From positions 1-64,000 of the forward strand of contig DATBYF010000061.1 of the NCBI GenBank assembly GCA_036513895.1: a stretch of 64,000 nt of DNA. The letters are read 5' to 3'. This document shows positions 52,375-61,755 of this stretch, piece by piece. Source of the DNA: Palsa-147 sp036513895 (GTDB lineage: Bacteria; Acidobacteriota; Terriglobia; Acidiferrales; UBA7541). Each line of letters starts with the position of its first letter. Position 1 is the stretch's first letter. Made by a program: the position numbers and the translations under genes. The notes below the pieces were generated by a model. It searched no databases. It worked only from the letters and a program-made list of their open reading frames with translations, and was not told the origin of the DNA.

Positions 52375-53464
52375 AATCACCGCAACCACGGATCTGCGCG
52401 CGAAAGAAGCGGCGGCACAATCTCCGCGTGGGAAGACGTTTGCAGACAATGCGCTGGTGCAACTTACGCTGGTACGGTTTCGCGAATTCACGCGCGAGCC
52501 GGAGGCGCTATTTTGGGTATTTATTTTTCCTGTGCTTCTCGCTGCGGGGCTCGGTATCGCGTTTCGTAACCGTCCGGCCGAAGTGCTGAAAATCGCAGCG
52601 GTGACGCCGGAGCTGACGAGATCGCTGCAACAAGACAAATTGCTCGACGTGGTGCAACTCGACGCCGCTGCTGGCGAGGAAGCGTTGCGCACGGGCAAAG
52701 TGGCGCTGCTCGCCGTGCCGGGAAGCAGCGTGGCAGTTGTATATAGATATGACGATACCAACCCCGAAGGACGCACGGCGCGGATGCTCGCCGATCGGGC
52801 GATTCAGCAAGCGGCGGGGCGTGTGGATCCGGTCGCGACCAGCGACGTGCTGATGCGAGAGCCGGGGTCGCGTTACATCGACTTTTTGATTCCCGGGCTA
52901 CTGGGAATGAATTTGATGGGTAGCGCGATTTGGGGAATGGGATTCGCGATCGTGGATGCGCGGCGCAAGAAATTGATGAAGCGCCTGGTCGCCACGCCGA
53001 TGCCGAAATCGTATTACTTGATATCGTTCCTGCTTTCGCGATTGCTGCTGCTTGTGGCGGAAGTGATCGTGCTGCTGGGGTTCGGCGCGCTGGTGTTTCA
53101 CGTGCCCGTTCGCGGATCGCTTGTTGAACTTGTGCTGCTGTGCGTGCTGGGCTCATTGTGCTTCAGCGCGCTCGGATTGCTGATTGCATCGCGCGCGCGA
53201 ACGATTGAAGCCGCGTCAGGTTTGATGAATACGGTGATGCTGCCGATGTGGATTGCGTCGGGCGTGTTTTTCTCGGCGCAGCGATTTCCGGATGTCGTGC
53301 AGCCGTTCATCAGGGCGCTGCCGTTGACCGCGGTGATTGATGCGCTGCGCGCGAATATGCTGCAAGGCGCGGGACTGGCGCGATTGGCGCCGGAATTAGG
53401 CGTGATGGGAGCCTGGACGATCATTTGTTTTGCGCTGGCACTCAAACTTTTCCGCTGGCGATAA
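52367..53464 (+). CDS. ABC-2 type exporter permease
   Basis: A 365-aa membrane subunit partnering the upstream ATPase. One helix near the N-terminus (ALFWVFIFPVLLAAGLGIAF), an extracytoplasmic domain (about 70-170), then five helices, including PGLLGMNLMGSAIWGMGFAI, LLLLVAEVIVLLGFGALVF and a C-terminal helix. Motifs RRKKLMKRLVATPMPKSYYL and ANMLQGAG fit the ABC-2 permease family. The exported compound is unknown. Confidence 0.92.
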   Translation: MSEITATTDLRAKEAAAQSPRGKTFADNALVQLTLVRFREFTREPEALFWVFIFPVLLAAGLGIAFRNRPAEVLKIAAVTPELTRSLQQDKLLDVVQLDAAAGEEALRTGKVALLAVPGSSVAVVYRYDDTNPEGRTARMLADRAIQQAAGRVDPVATSDVLMREPGSRYIDFLIPGLLGMNLMGSAIWGMGFAIVDARRKKLMKRLVATPMPKSYYLISFLLSRLLLLVAEVIVLLGFGALVFHVPVRGSLVELVLLCVLGSLCFSALGLLIASRARTIEAASGLMNTVMLPMWIASGVFFSAQRFPDVVQPFIRALPLTAVIDALRANMLQGAGLARLAPELGVMGAWTIICFALALKLFRWR

Positions 53465-53593
53465 GCTGCCTCCCGCCGAGATCACTCCGAAAACACAAAG
53501 AAAAATGGAACCCGCAGTCTCTGGCTGCATCTTTATTCGTGCACAAGAACTGCGCAGCGAAATCCTGTTGCAGCGACTGAGAGGCAAACTCAA

Positions 53594-54535
53594 ATGATCA
53601 AGCGCAATCTAGGCAAGTCGGGACTTCAGGTATCGCTCGTCGGCCTGGGGTGCAACAATTTTGGCTGGAAGCTTGATCTCGAAGGCGCTCGCGCGGTGGT
53701 GCACAAAGCGCTCGACGCCGGCATCACGCTTTTTGACACGGCCGATATTTACGGCGGAAACGGCGGCTCGGAAACGATTTTGGGCCAGGTGCTGGGCGAT
53801 CGCCGCAAAGACGTGGTCGTAGCGACCAAATTCGGCGGCCCGATGAATGACGCAGGAACGCTGAAGGGCGCGTCGCGGCGATATATTTTGTCAGCCGTGG
53901 AAGCAAGCCTTCGCCGGCTCGGCACCGACTGGATTGACCTCTACCAACTCCATTTCCCCGATCCGCTGACGCCGATGGAAGAAACGCTGCGGGCTTTGGA
54001 CGATCTGGTGCGGCAAGGCAAGGTGCGCTACATCGGATCGTCGAATTTGACGGCGTGGCAGGTGGTTGAGGCGCACTGGATCGCGCGAGAGCTGGGGCAA
54101 AACGCGTTCATCTCTTGCCAGAATGAATATAGCCTTGTGCTGCGCGATCCGGAACGCGAATTAATTCCGGCGATGGAGGCGTACGGACTTGGCCTCTTAC
54201 CGTATTTTCCCTTGGCTTCCGGGCTGCTTTCCGGGAAATACACGCGCGGGAAAATGCCGCAAGGCGCGCGGCTGACGGACACGAAGCGGCTGGCAGATCG
54301 TTACATGACGGAAGCGAACTTGAAGGCCGTCGAGGCGCTCGATGAATTTGCCACTAAGCGCGGGCACACTTTGATCGAACTGGCGTTTAGCTGGCTGGCG
54401 GCGCGCCCGGTTGTGTCGAGCGTAATTGCCGGGGCGACCAAGCCGGAGCAGGTGGAGCAAAATGCGAAGGCCGCGGATTGGGCTCTGACGGCAGACGAAA
54501 TTGGCGAGATCGATCGTCTCAGCAAAAAGACGTGA
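53594..54535 (+). CDS. Aldo/keto reductase
   Basis: A 313-aa NADPH-dependent oxidoreductase with the catalytic tetrad visible: D and Y in FDTADIYGGNGGSE, K in VVATKFGGPMND, and H in DLYQLHFPDP. Cofactor-binding SSVIAGATKPEQVEQN is near the C-terminus. GAGAGG lies 10 nt before the ATG. A stand-alone gene with unknown carbonyl substrate; it resembles the YajO/general stress protein 69-like branch. Confidence 0.93.
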   Translation: MIKRNLGKSGLQVSLVGLGCNNFGWKLDLEGARAVVHKALDAGITLFDTADIYGGNGGSETILGQVLGDRRKDVVVATKFGGPMNDAGTLKGASRRYILSAVEASLRRLGTDWIDLYQLHFPDPLTPMEETLRALDDLVRQGKVRYIGSSNLTAWQVVEAHWIARELGQNAFISCQNEYSLVLRDPERELIPAMEAYGLGLLPYFPLASGLLSGKYTRGKMPQGARLTDTKRLADRYMTEANLKAVEALDEFATKRGHTLIELAFSWLAARPVVSSVIAGATKPEQVEQNAKAADWALTADEIGEIDRLSKKT

Positions 54536-54586
54536 GAAACTTTCTACTGTAAACGAGACTCGATCGGCTCGATGAATTTCAGCCGA

Positions 54587-55849
54587 TCAAGCGGAAGCGG
54601 CTTGTTCTACCTTAACGGAAACAGAGTTATCGCGACTCGCTGAAGTAACTTCCTCGGCAATTCCATTCGCATATCGAAATTTTTCGAGCGTCGCGGATTT
54701 GACTCCCTGCTGAACCAGAGCGGCGAGGTCGAGGTTCGCCTCGGCGCGAGCGACTGACTTGGGAGTCGCGTAAAGCTCAGGTGTGCGCGGCATGAAAACG
54801 GGACAGCAATCGTGGAACGGTTCCGAGGAAATATCGTAGGTTCCAATTTTTCGCGCTAGCGCCAGGATGTCGAGTTTATCGGTGCCGGCGAGCGGACGGA
54901 AGACGGGCATGAGCGTGGCATCGCCGACCGCAACCATGTTTTGAAGCGTCTGCGACGCCACTTGGCCGAGGCTGTCGCCGGTGACCAGCGCGAGCGCGTG
55001 ATCGCGACGAGCCAGCACGGCGGCGATGCGCATCATCATGCGACGGTAAAGGAGAATGCGATAGCTCTCCGGCGCGTAGCGAACGATTTCGCGCTGAATG
55101 GGCTCGAACGGAATTCGCCAGAGCTTGACGCCAAGTTGATAGAGCGTCAGGCGGCGCGCCAGCTCGCGAGCTACGTGGATGGAGGATTCACCCGGCCGCG
55201 CGCCTGTCCCGTAGAAATGAGCGAAGCTCAAGTGCGCGCCGCGCTTCATCATTAAATATGCGGCGACGGCTGAATCGTAGCCGCCGGAAAGCAGGCACAG
55301 CATGCGGCCGCCGGTGTTCGTCGGCAGCCCGCCCGCACCGGGAAGTTTTCGTGCGTATACGAGCGCTGGACCCGGCGTGATCTCGACGCGGCAGGTGACG
55401 TCAGGCTCGGAGAGATCCACGCTGGCGTTGCGGCCGGCGGCATGGAGTTTGTCGAGGAGATAACGGCCGACCGTCGCCTCGATTTTCATGGCGTTGTGCG
55501 GAAATGATTTGTCGCTGCGTTTGGCGCGAACGGCAAACGTGGAGAATTTAAGCGGTTCGATTTCATCCCAAGCCGCGGCGCAAAGCGCGTCGAGATCGCG
55601 CTCGACGGTTTGCGCGACCGCAAAATAGACGATTCCGAAAACGCGCTCAATTCGTTCAACGGCTGCGGCAACTGGCGCTTCTGGCCGTAGGCGCACCAGG
55701 AAGCGATCGCCGGGCTGCTCGATGCGCTCTACAGGAATTCCATCGAGGGCTTGACGAAGTGACTGGGCCAGCTTGCGCAAAAAAAATTTTCGGTTGCGGC
55801 CTTTGAGCCACAATTCGTGGTAGTGAGCGACGATGACAGGGCTATTCAT
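54587..55849 (-). CDS. thiI: tRNA 4-thiouridine synthase ThiI, without rhodanese domain
   Basis: Makes 4-thiouridine at tRNA position 8 using ATP and a sulfur carrier. The ATG at 55849 gives 420 aa: ferredoxin-like N-domain (HYHELWLKGRNRKFFLRKL), THUMP domain (about 60-165) and PP-loop AANH domain with CLLSGGYDSAVAAYLM. HDCCPVFMPRTPELYATPK near the end is family-typical. The C-terminal rhodanese domain of E. coli ThiI is absent, as in many other bacteria where only tRNA thiolation is carried out. An in-frame stretch up to 56149 overlaps the acyl-CoA synthetase gene and is rejected. Confidence 0.93.
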   Translation of the reverse strand: MNSPVIVAHYHELWLKGRNRKFFLRKLAQSLRQALDGIPVERIEQPGDRFLVRLRPEAPVAAAVERIERVFGIVYFAVAQTVERDLDALCAAAWDEIEPLKFSTFAVRAKRSDKSFPHNAMKIEATVGRYLLDKLHAAGRNASVDLSEPDVTCRVEITPGPALVYARKLPGAGGLPTNTGGRMLCLLSGGYDSAVAAYLMMKRGAHLSFAHFYGTGARPGESSIHVARELARRLTLYQLGVKLWRIPFEPIQREIVRYAPESYRILLYRRMMMRIAAVLARRDHALALVTGDSLGQVASQTLQNMVAVGDATLMPVFRPLAGTDKLDILALARKIGTYDISSEPFHDCCPVFMPRTPELYATPKSVARAEANLDLAALVQQGVKSATLEKFRYANGIAEEVTSASRDNSVSVKVEQAASA

Positions 55850-55941
55850 GCGAGTCGAAAATTCCGCGCCGGCTTGATTTCCTGATTCGAGTATATCAGC
55901 CAGGTGTGTAACGGAGTAGCGCAGGCCCGTCGAGCGCAGTG

Positions 55942-57555
55942 CTATTCCCAGCGCCAGTCCGCGTATTGCTCGCGGAGGCGCATTTTCAGGAATTTTCCGA
56001 CGGAAGTGCGCGGAATTTCCTTTGCGAATGCGAATCCGTCGGGCAATTGCCATTTTGCGAACCGCGCAGCCAGAAAATCCCGTAATTCTTCGGACGTGGC
56101 TGCTTCTCCATCGTTCAACACGATAACGGCGAGTGGGCGTTCCTGCCATTTGGGATGCGGGATGGCGATGACCGCGGCTTCGCGCACCTTGGGATGCCCC
56201 ATCAGCGCGTTTTCGAGATCCACGGAGCTAATCCATTCGCCGCCCGATTTGATGAGGTCTTTGCTGCGATCTACAAGTTTGAGGTAGCCCTCTGGATCAA
56301 GAGTGGCAATATCTCCGGTTTTGAACCAACCGTCCGGCGTCCAGCGATCTTGGTTCTCGGGCGAGTTGTAATACGCGGACGCGACCCAGGGGCCGCGCAC
56401 CTCGAGCTCGCCGGGCGTGAGACCATCCCACGGCACGATGCCTTCGTCGTTGCGCACGCGCATCTCGATGAACGGAGCCGGGAGGCCCTGCTTGGCGCGA
56501 ACTTCGTATTTCTTGTCGTCGTTCCAGTCTGCCATCGTGGATTTCAATTGGCCCGTCGAAGCGATCGGCGTCGTCTCGGTCATTCCCCAGAGGTGCGTTA
56601 TGTGAATTCCGTGTTTATCTAGCGAGCGGATCAGGCCTTCAGGCGGAGCGGTGCCTCCGCAAGGAGCGCTCAGACCCGAAGGAAATTTCCAGCGCCCGGG
56701 ATGTTTTTCGAGCGCCGCGAGAATGCCAATCCAGACCGTCGGAACTCCGAGCGCGATCGAGACTTTTTCTCGTTCGATAAGCTCCAGCAGGCTCTCAGCA
56801 TCGAGATGCGGGCCGGGCAGAACGAGTTTTGCGCCGACCATCGTGGCGGTGAACGGAATTCCCCATGCGTTAGCGTGAAACATTGGGCACGCTGGAAGAA
56901 CTACGGCGTGATGGTTGATGCCAAATGCCTCATCGAGTGTGGATACGAAGGAATGCAGAATGAGCGCGCGGTGGGAATAGAGCACGCCTTTTGAATTTCC
57001 GGTCGTGCCGGAAGTGAAGCACATCGCCGCGGCCTCGTTTTCATCGAGGGCGGGATAAGTGAAATTTCCAGTCGCGGTCTTCAGAAAATCCTCATAGTTT
57101 TCGTAGCCGCCAGGAGGAGGATTGCCCGTGAAAGGCACCACGATCACGCGCTCGAAATTCGCTTGCGACTTGAGCTGCTCGTAAATCGCCAACAGGACGT
57201 CGTCCACAATCAAAAAACGATCGGCCGCATGATTTGCGATATAGGCTATTTCCGACGGATGCAGGCGAAGATTCAGCGTGTGGAGGACGCCGCCGCTTGC
57301 AGGTATTCCGAAATACGCTTCGAGGTGCGACGAGTGATTCCACATCAGAGTTGCGACGCGGTCGCCTCGTTGCAGGCCGGCGCGCTGTAAGGCTTCGGCA
57401 AGGGCCCGTGCGCGGCGATAAAAGTGCGAATACGTCGCGCGATAAATCGATCGATCGGGGCGCCGCGAAACGATTTCAACTTCGCCAAATAGATGTCCGG
57501 CGCGCTCGAGGATTTTGTCGAGTGTGAGCGGAAAATCCATCATGAGTCCCTGCAT
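55942..57555 (-). CDS. Long-chain acyl-CoA synthetase (AMP-forming)
   Basis: A 537-aa adenylate-forming ligase. The ATG at 57555 has GGAGG at 7 nt. Motifs: AMP-binding MCFTSGTTGNSKGVLYSHRA, LWGMTETTP, FKTGDIATLDPEGYLKLVDR and the C-terminal catalytic lysine in EIPRTSVGKFLKMRLRE. The linker and the run PMFHANAWGIPFTATMVGAK are typical of fatty-acyl-CoA ligases of the FadD/AlkK group. It likely activates medium or long-chain fatty acids for beta-oxidation. Same direction as thiI, 92 bp upstream. Confidence 0.92.
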   Translation of the reverse strand: MQGLMMDFPLTLDKILERAGHLFGEVEIVSRRPDRSIYRATYSHFYRRARALAEALQRAGLQRGDRVATLMWNHSSHLEAYFGIPASGGVLHTLNLRLHPSEIAYIANHAADRFLIVDDVLLAIYEQLKSQANFERVIVVPFTGNPPPGGYENYEDFLKTATGNFTYPALDENEAAAMCFTSGTTGNSKGVLYSHRALILHSFVSTLDEAFGINHHAVVLPACPMFHANAWGIPFTATMVGAKLVLPGPHLDAESLLELIEREKVSIALGVPTVWIGILAALEKHPGRWKFPSGLSAPCGGTAPPEGLIRSLDKHGIHITHLWGMTETTPIASTGQLKSTMADWNDDKKYEVRAKQGLPAPFIEMRVRNDEGIVPWDGLTPGELEVRGPWVASAYYNSPENQDRWTPDGWFKTGDIATLDPEGYLKLVDRSKDLIKSGGEWISSVDLENALMGHPKVREAAVIAIPHPKWQERPLAVIVLNDGEAATSEELRDFLAARFAKWQLPDGFAFAKEIPRTSVGKFLKMRLREQYADWRWE

Positions 57556-57929
57556 GACAACGCCTCCGGAAGATTGTGGCGCGCATCCTACCACTAACGT
57601 AACTCCGCGGGCAGAATGCATGTTCTTCCAGGCATCCCGCGAAGAGCGAATTGAGTCTCATGACCTTGCGCTATTTACATCGTTTTTCGCTTTTACGCGA
57701 ATGTGACGATGCAGCGGTACTATCCCGCATTGAGGAGCGTGCGCTGCCTATCGAGCATTAACCGACTGGCGACATTGCCTTTTGTGGAGCGACTCTTTTC
57801 TTGGCTGAGGGTTAGAATCGTCAAACCCTTAGCCCCGGAGTGGGATGCGTTTCGGGCGCCGCGGGACTGTTGGGAACCTTAGCGGCGGTAAGCGCATCCA
57901 ATCTGTCGAGATTGAAAGGTGGAAGGCCC
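57556..57929. other. Divergent intergenic gap, no gene
   Basis: 374 bp between the acyl-CoA synthetase start and the eL13-like protein start. No supportable gene, repeat or strong promoter motif was seen; AAGGTGGAAGG just before 57930 is the ribosome site of the next gene. Confidence 0.55.
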
Positions 57930-58199
57930 ATGTGGAGTCGCAAAGATTGGGCTGATTATTTTGTCATCGTACAGGGCCCGCGCCGCTCTCAGCGGCCGCC
58001 GCGCCCTCTGGATACATCTGCGCGGAATCGCCTCATCCCCGCCGAAGGCTACAGCTTGGCGGAATTGGACGATGCCGGAATCAGCGTTGAACTGGCGGAA
58101 CTCCTTGGGCTGCCGGTAGATGCGGGACGAGTCGGGTCTTATAGCCCGAATGTTTCTACGTTGCGCGAGTATCTGCGGGCCACGCGGTCACGCTTCTAG
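57930..58199 (+). CDS. Small protein resembling ribosomal protein eL13 (L13e)
   Basis: An 89-aa protein. The ATG at 57930 has GGAAGG 3-8 nt upstream. The segment from residue about 38, AEGYSLAELDDAGISVELAE then LLGLPVDAGRVGSYSPNVST and LREYLR, follows the eL13 core pattern (G-x-G/A-F/Y-S-L-x-E-L, AGI, A, G-I/L-x-VD, R, NV, L-x-EY). Even the N-terminal RKDWADYF recalls the HKDW of eukaryotic eL13. eL13 is a eukaryotic/archaeal large-subunit protein, so its presence as a free small gene in a bacterium is notable. Whether it binds ribosomes is unknown, and it may be a more general helical domain. Confidence 0.7.
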   Translation: MWSRKDWADYFVIVQGPRRSQRPPRPLDTSARNRLIPAEGYSLAELDDAGISVELAELLGLPVDAGRVGSYSPNVSTLREYLRATRSRF

Positions 58200-58340
58200 G
58201 TCGGCCTCTGTCGATTTGCGCCGAAGCGCCAGTCTGCCCTGCACCTTCAAGCTCTCCCAATTCAGTATCTGGAGACCGGTACCTTTTTGTGCCTAGTATT
58301 TAGGCCAGTTTCTATTTGTTCTATTTGGCGCTACCTGGAC

Positions 58341-58368
58341 TTGACGGCGGCTAAAAAACCCGTAAACT
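58341..58368 (+). promoter_or_regulatory. Candidate sigma-70-type promoter
   Basis: TTGACG (58341-58346), 16-bp spacer, TAAACT (58363-58368). A transcript from here would start within about 10 nt of the ATG at 58382, leaving a very short leader and agreeing with the lack of a ribosome site there. Confidence 0.35.
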
Positions 58369-58381
58369 GCGGTTTCTCGTC

Positions 58382-58678
58382 ATGGCGACTCAACTCAACA
58401 TGCTTCCGGAAGGCCCGGTGGAAACGGGGCGGGATTTTGAATTTCCGCAACGCGAGGCGGCATTCTTTTATGGCCTTTTCCTTCGCGGTCATTCCGCCGA
58501 CGAGCTCCGCCGGGACATTCAGATTCCCGCGCCAGTCCTGGCCAAGTGGGATCGTGAAACGGCGCACGAGCCGGGACTGCGCGCCATACTGGAGCGTATT
58601 GTCGAATACCGCCGGCACGTACTGGCGATTTTCGATTCGCTGATTGACCACGACACTTCAGGCCAGCGGCTTCAATAG
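58382..58678 (+). CDS. Small protein of unknown function
   Basis: A 98-aa, acidic-to-neutral, mostly helical-looking protein. The middle (REAAFFYGLFLRGHSADELRRD, then IPAPVLAKWDRE) reads like a helix-turn-helix with a short linker, so DNA binding is possible. No ribosome-binding site is visible; the start may be leaderless. I do not recognise the family. It is located between the eL13-like gene and the molybdenum hydroxylase operon, in the same direction as both. Confidence 0.55.
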   Translation: MATQLNMLPEGPVETGRDFEFPQREAAFFYGLFLRGHSADELRRDIQIPAPVLAKWDRETAHEPGLRAILERIVEYRRHVLAIFDSLIDHDTSGQRLQ

Positions 58679-58858
58679 GATTTTCTTTCGCGTATCGCAT
58701 TTTCCCGGCTACTTCTCTCAAACACGTAAGGACGCGTCTGCGGCGCACAAGCCAAACACCAGCGGACGGTAAGCATATGAACTCGAAAATACTGGATTCC
58801 CTCAGCCACATGAGGAGGCTATCCATTGGACGCACCGCATATCCTTTGAGGTAATTAC

Positions 58859-58899
58859 ATTACACGCCAATATGAGTGCCGCGAGGTGTAATATTGGCG
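58859..58899 (+). promoter_or_regulatory. Overlapping inverted repeats upstream of the Mo-hydroxylase operon
   Basis: ATTACAC (58859-58865) pairs with GTGTAAT (58886-58892), and CGCCAATAT (58865-58873) pairs with ATATTGGCG (58891-58899). The arms alternate (left1, left2, right1, right2), so in RNA they would cross as a pseudoknot or be mutually exclusive, and in DNA they would be two interleaved operators. They lie 74-114 bp before the operon start, a sensible place for control. Confidence 0.45.
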
Positions 58900-58972
58900 C
58901 CCTGCTATTGTGAAGCTTTGTTGGCTGGACTTATGAATCGCGCGTAGTAGATCAAAGGAGCAAAGCAGTCCC

Positions 58973-59446
58973 ATGAGGGAGAAGATCACCCTGAATGTGA
59001 ATGGCCTGCTGCACCTCATTGAAGCCGATCCAGAAACGCCTCTGCTGTTCGTTTTGAACGATGACCTTGGGTTGCGAGGACCTCGATTCGGTTGTGGAAT
59101 GGCGCAGTGCGGAGCCTGCACAGTAATCATGCGTGGCCAGGTCGTGCGGTCCTGTGTAATGCCTGTAAGTGAAGTTGGTCACGAAGAGATCACGACGCTG
59201 GAGGGCTTGGGCACGCCTGAACAGCCTCACCCAATCCAGCAAGCGTTTATTGACGAGGGAGCAGCGCAATGCGGTTTTTGCCTAAGCGGCGTAATCCTGA
59301 CAGCGAAGGCCGTTCTCGATGTAAATTCGGATGTCTCTGATCAGGAGATTCGGGATGCCTTGGGTGGCGTTTTGTGCCGATGTTTCACGCACACTCGCAT
59401 GCTGCGAGCAATTCGCAAGTACGCCGATTCAAGGAGGCGAACATGA
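58973..59446 (+). CDS. Molybdenum hydroxylase 2Fe-2S subunit
   Basis: A 157-aa electron-transfer subunit of a xanthine-oxidase-family enzyme. The plant-type ferredoxin half has RFGCGMAQCGACTVIMRGQV and the later RSC cysteine. The all-helical half has AAQCGFCLSGVIL and VLCRCFTHTRMLRAIRKYA, giving eight cluster cysteines in total. It resembles the alpha subunit of isoquinoline 1-oxidoreductase (IorA-like). Its stop overlaps the large-subunit ATG by 4 bp. There is no FAD subunit gene, so electrons leave by another route, probably the cytochrome c encoded third. Confidence 0.93.
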   Translation: MREKITLNVNGLLHLIEADPETPLLFVLNDDLGLRGPRFGCGMAQCGACTVIMRGQVVRSCVMPVSEVGHEEITTLEGLGTPEQPHPIQQAFIDEGAAQCGFCLSGVILTAKAVLDVNSDVSDQEIRDALGGVLCRCFTHTRMLRAIRKYADSRRRT

Positions 59447-61755
59447 TTCAGTCCCGGCGTGACTTTCTGGGGAGTTGTGGCGCCCTGATTGTTGGTTTCG
59501 GTTCTGGGCCGTTGAGTCAACTCTCCGCGCAAGGTCAAGGACCATTTGAGACCCATCTCAGTCGCATCGATCCGCGGAAGCTCGACTCGTGGTTAGCAGT
59601 CGGGGACGACGGGGTCATCACGGCATATACAGGGAAATGTGATTTCGGGCAGGGCATTCTTACGGCTCAATCCCAGCTCGTCGCGGAAGAGCTTTGTGTT
59701 TCGATTGCCCGCGTCAAGCTGATCCAGTGTGACACATCCATTTGCCCTGATCAGGGAACCACGTCTGGAAGTCAATCGACTCCGACGAACTTCAATTCAG
59801 AAAATCTCGCACTTGCTGCAGCCACCGCTCGGGAAGCCCTGTTGAGTCTCGCTGCCAAGAAATTTGGAGAGCCGGTTGAGAATCTCACGGTGACGGATGG
59901 CGTCATCACGGGCACGAAGGGGCGTCGCGTCAGATACCAGGATTTGATTGGAAACAAGCAATTCAATCTGCCTCTGAGCGTGACAGCGAAGCGGCGATCC
60001 GTTGCAGATTGGACGGTGCTGGGTAAACCAATTCCTTCGCTGGATAGAACTGCCCTGATGACTGGTCAGTTCGAGTTCGTTCACCATATCCGAGTCCCAG
60101 GAATGCTGCACGGGCGAGTCGTGCGGCCGCCTGCGATGGGAGCGACGCTTTCCCACATAGATAAACAATCGGTACAAAATGTTCGAGGTCTCGTCAAGGT
60201 AGTCGTCCGTAAGGATTTCGTTGGCGTCGTCGCCGAGACGCAGTACGGGGCAATATTAGCGGCTCGTCAGTTGGCGGTTCAGTGGAACCCCGGCCCGGAA
60301 CTTCCGCCGCAAAAGGATTTCTTTGACCATCTCCAGAAGCAGCCCGCCCACGATGCTCTCAGTGTTGACTCTCAGGATGTTGACGCTCAGCTCGCCGGCG
60401 CGGCCAGCGTCATCCGAGCCACGTACAAGTATCCGTATCAAATGCACGGATCACTGGGCGCATCGTGCGCGGTGGCCGACGTTAAGTCGGACAGTGCAAC
60501 TGTGTGGTCGTCAACCCAGTCTGCTTATCCAACAAGGAGCGTCGTTTCAAAGCTTCTGAATATGCCGATTGAAAAAGTGCGTGTGATCTATGTGCGAGGA
60601 TCGGGCTGTTACGGACTAAATGGTGCCGATGCCGCGTCTTTTGATGCGGCCATACTCTCCCAAGAAGTGGGAACACCGGTCCGTCTGCAGTTCTCCCGTC
60701 AAGATGAAATGATGTGGGAAAACTTAGGTTCAGCATGCACGGTGCAGCTTCGTGCCTGCCTGGCGCACGACGGACGCGTCGTCGCTTGGGATCGTCAGGA
60801 CTGGGTAGCTTCGCTGGGCAATCGACCGGGCTACGATCAGCCGGGCAACGTAATCACTGGCATGCTATTAGGATACGAACCCGAGTTGCCAGAGCCCCGC
60901 TCTGCCAAGCCGCCCACTGGCCAGTTTCGTAATCAGAGCAACACGGTGCCCTCCTACTTCGCAGGATGCATTGATGGCAAATGTGGTGGCGACGGAACTA
61001 TCCGTAGCGAACGGGCCCTGACTCATACCGTACGATCGCCGTTTTTCACTGGGCCACTCCGCTCACCTTTGCGGATTCAGAATACGTTCGCCAACGAATG
61101 CTTTATGGACGAGCTCTGCGCGAACGCAGAGGCCGACCCTGTTGCTTTCAGGTTGCTGCATCTGCAGAACTCACGAGTCATTGGCGTTCTCAAGGCTGCG
61201 GCCCAAGCAGCGAGGTGGGAGCCCCGCTCTTCGCCGAAGGCTGGGATCTCTCATGGGGGGACAGTAAGCGGACGTGGTATCGCCTGCGTTGCGTACGAAG
61301 GAAACAATGGCTACTCGGCGCTCGTTGTCGAGGTCGATGTGGATCTGGAAACAGGAAGGGTCCAGCCGAGGCGCTTCGTAGTTGCGTTGGACTGCGGTCC
61401 TATCTCCAACCCTGATGGTCTGCGAAATCAGATCGAAGGTGGAATCCTGCAAGGGATGAGCCGCGCCTTGGTAGAAGAAGTTACATGGGACAACAGGCGC
61501 GTGACCTCTGTCGATTGGGAGACTTATAACAGTTTGCATCTTGATTACGAGATGCCCACGGTCGAGACGGTTTTTGTGACGCCTGCCGATGTACCCGCAA
61601 CTGGCGCGGGAGAGACCGCAATCACCGTCACTCCCGCTGCGATTGGAAACGCTATCTTCGATGCGACGGGTGCCCGTCTCCGGGAGGTGCCGTTTACTCC
61701 GCAGCGTGTTAAAGCTGCTCTGGTTGAGAGAGACCAGAGAGGCGAGAGTATATGA
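59443..61755 (+). CDS. Molybdenum hydroxylase catalytic subunit, Tat-exported (IorB-like)
   Basis: A 770-aa molybdopterin-cytosine-dinucleotide-type large subunit. It starts MIQSRRDFLGSCGALIVGFG, a twin-arginine signal, so the holoenzyme should be folded in the cytoplasm and exported. Mo-pterin-binding segments include KCDFGQGILTAQSQLVAEEL, DQGTTSGSQSTPTN, GSGCYGLNGADAASFDAAIL and the C-terminal ATGAGETAITVTPAAIGNAI with the catalytic glutamate. Family members oxidise N-heterocycles or aldehydes; the substrate here is unknown. It is translationally coupled on both sides (ATGA overlaps with the 2Fe-2S gene and the cytochrome gene). Confidence 0.92.
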   Translation: MIQSRRDFLGSCGALIVGFGSGPLSQLSAQGQGPFETHLSRIDPRKLDSWLAVGDDGVITAYTGKCDFGQGILTAQSQLVAEELCVSIARVKLIQCDTSICPDQGTTSGSQSTPTNFNSENLALAAATAREALLSLAAKKFGEPVENLTVTDGVITGTKGRRVRYQDLIGNKQFNLPLSVTAKRRSVADWTVLGKPIPSLDRTALMTGQFEFVHHIRVPGMLHGRVVRPPAMGATLSHIDKQSVQNVRGLVKVVVRKDFVGVVAETQYGAILAARQLAVQWNPGPELPPQKDFFDHLQKQPAHDALSVDSQDVDAQLAGAASVIRATYKYPYQMHGSLGASCAVADVKSDSATVWSSTQSAYPTRSVVSKLLNMPIEKVRVIYVRGSGCYGLNGADAASFDAAILSQEVGTPVRLQFSRQDEMMWENLGSACTVQLRACLAHDGRVVAWDRQDWVASLGNRPGYDQPGNVITGMLLGYEPELPEPRSAKPPTGQFRNQSNTVPSYFAGCIDGKCGGDGTIRSERALTHTVRSPFFTGPLRSPLRIQNTFANECFMDELCANAEADPVAFRLLHLQNSRVIGVLKAAAQAARWEPRSSPKAGISHGGTVSGRGIACVAYEGNNGYSALVVEVDVDLETGRVQPRRFVVALDCGPISNPDGLRNQIEGGILQGMSRALVEEVTWDNRRVTSVDWETYNSLHLDYEMPTVETVFVTPADVPATGAGETAITVTPAAIGNAIFDATGARLREVPFTPQRVKAALVERDQRGESI

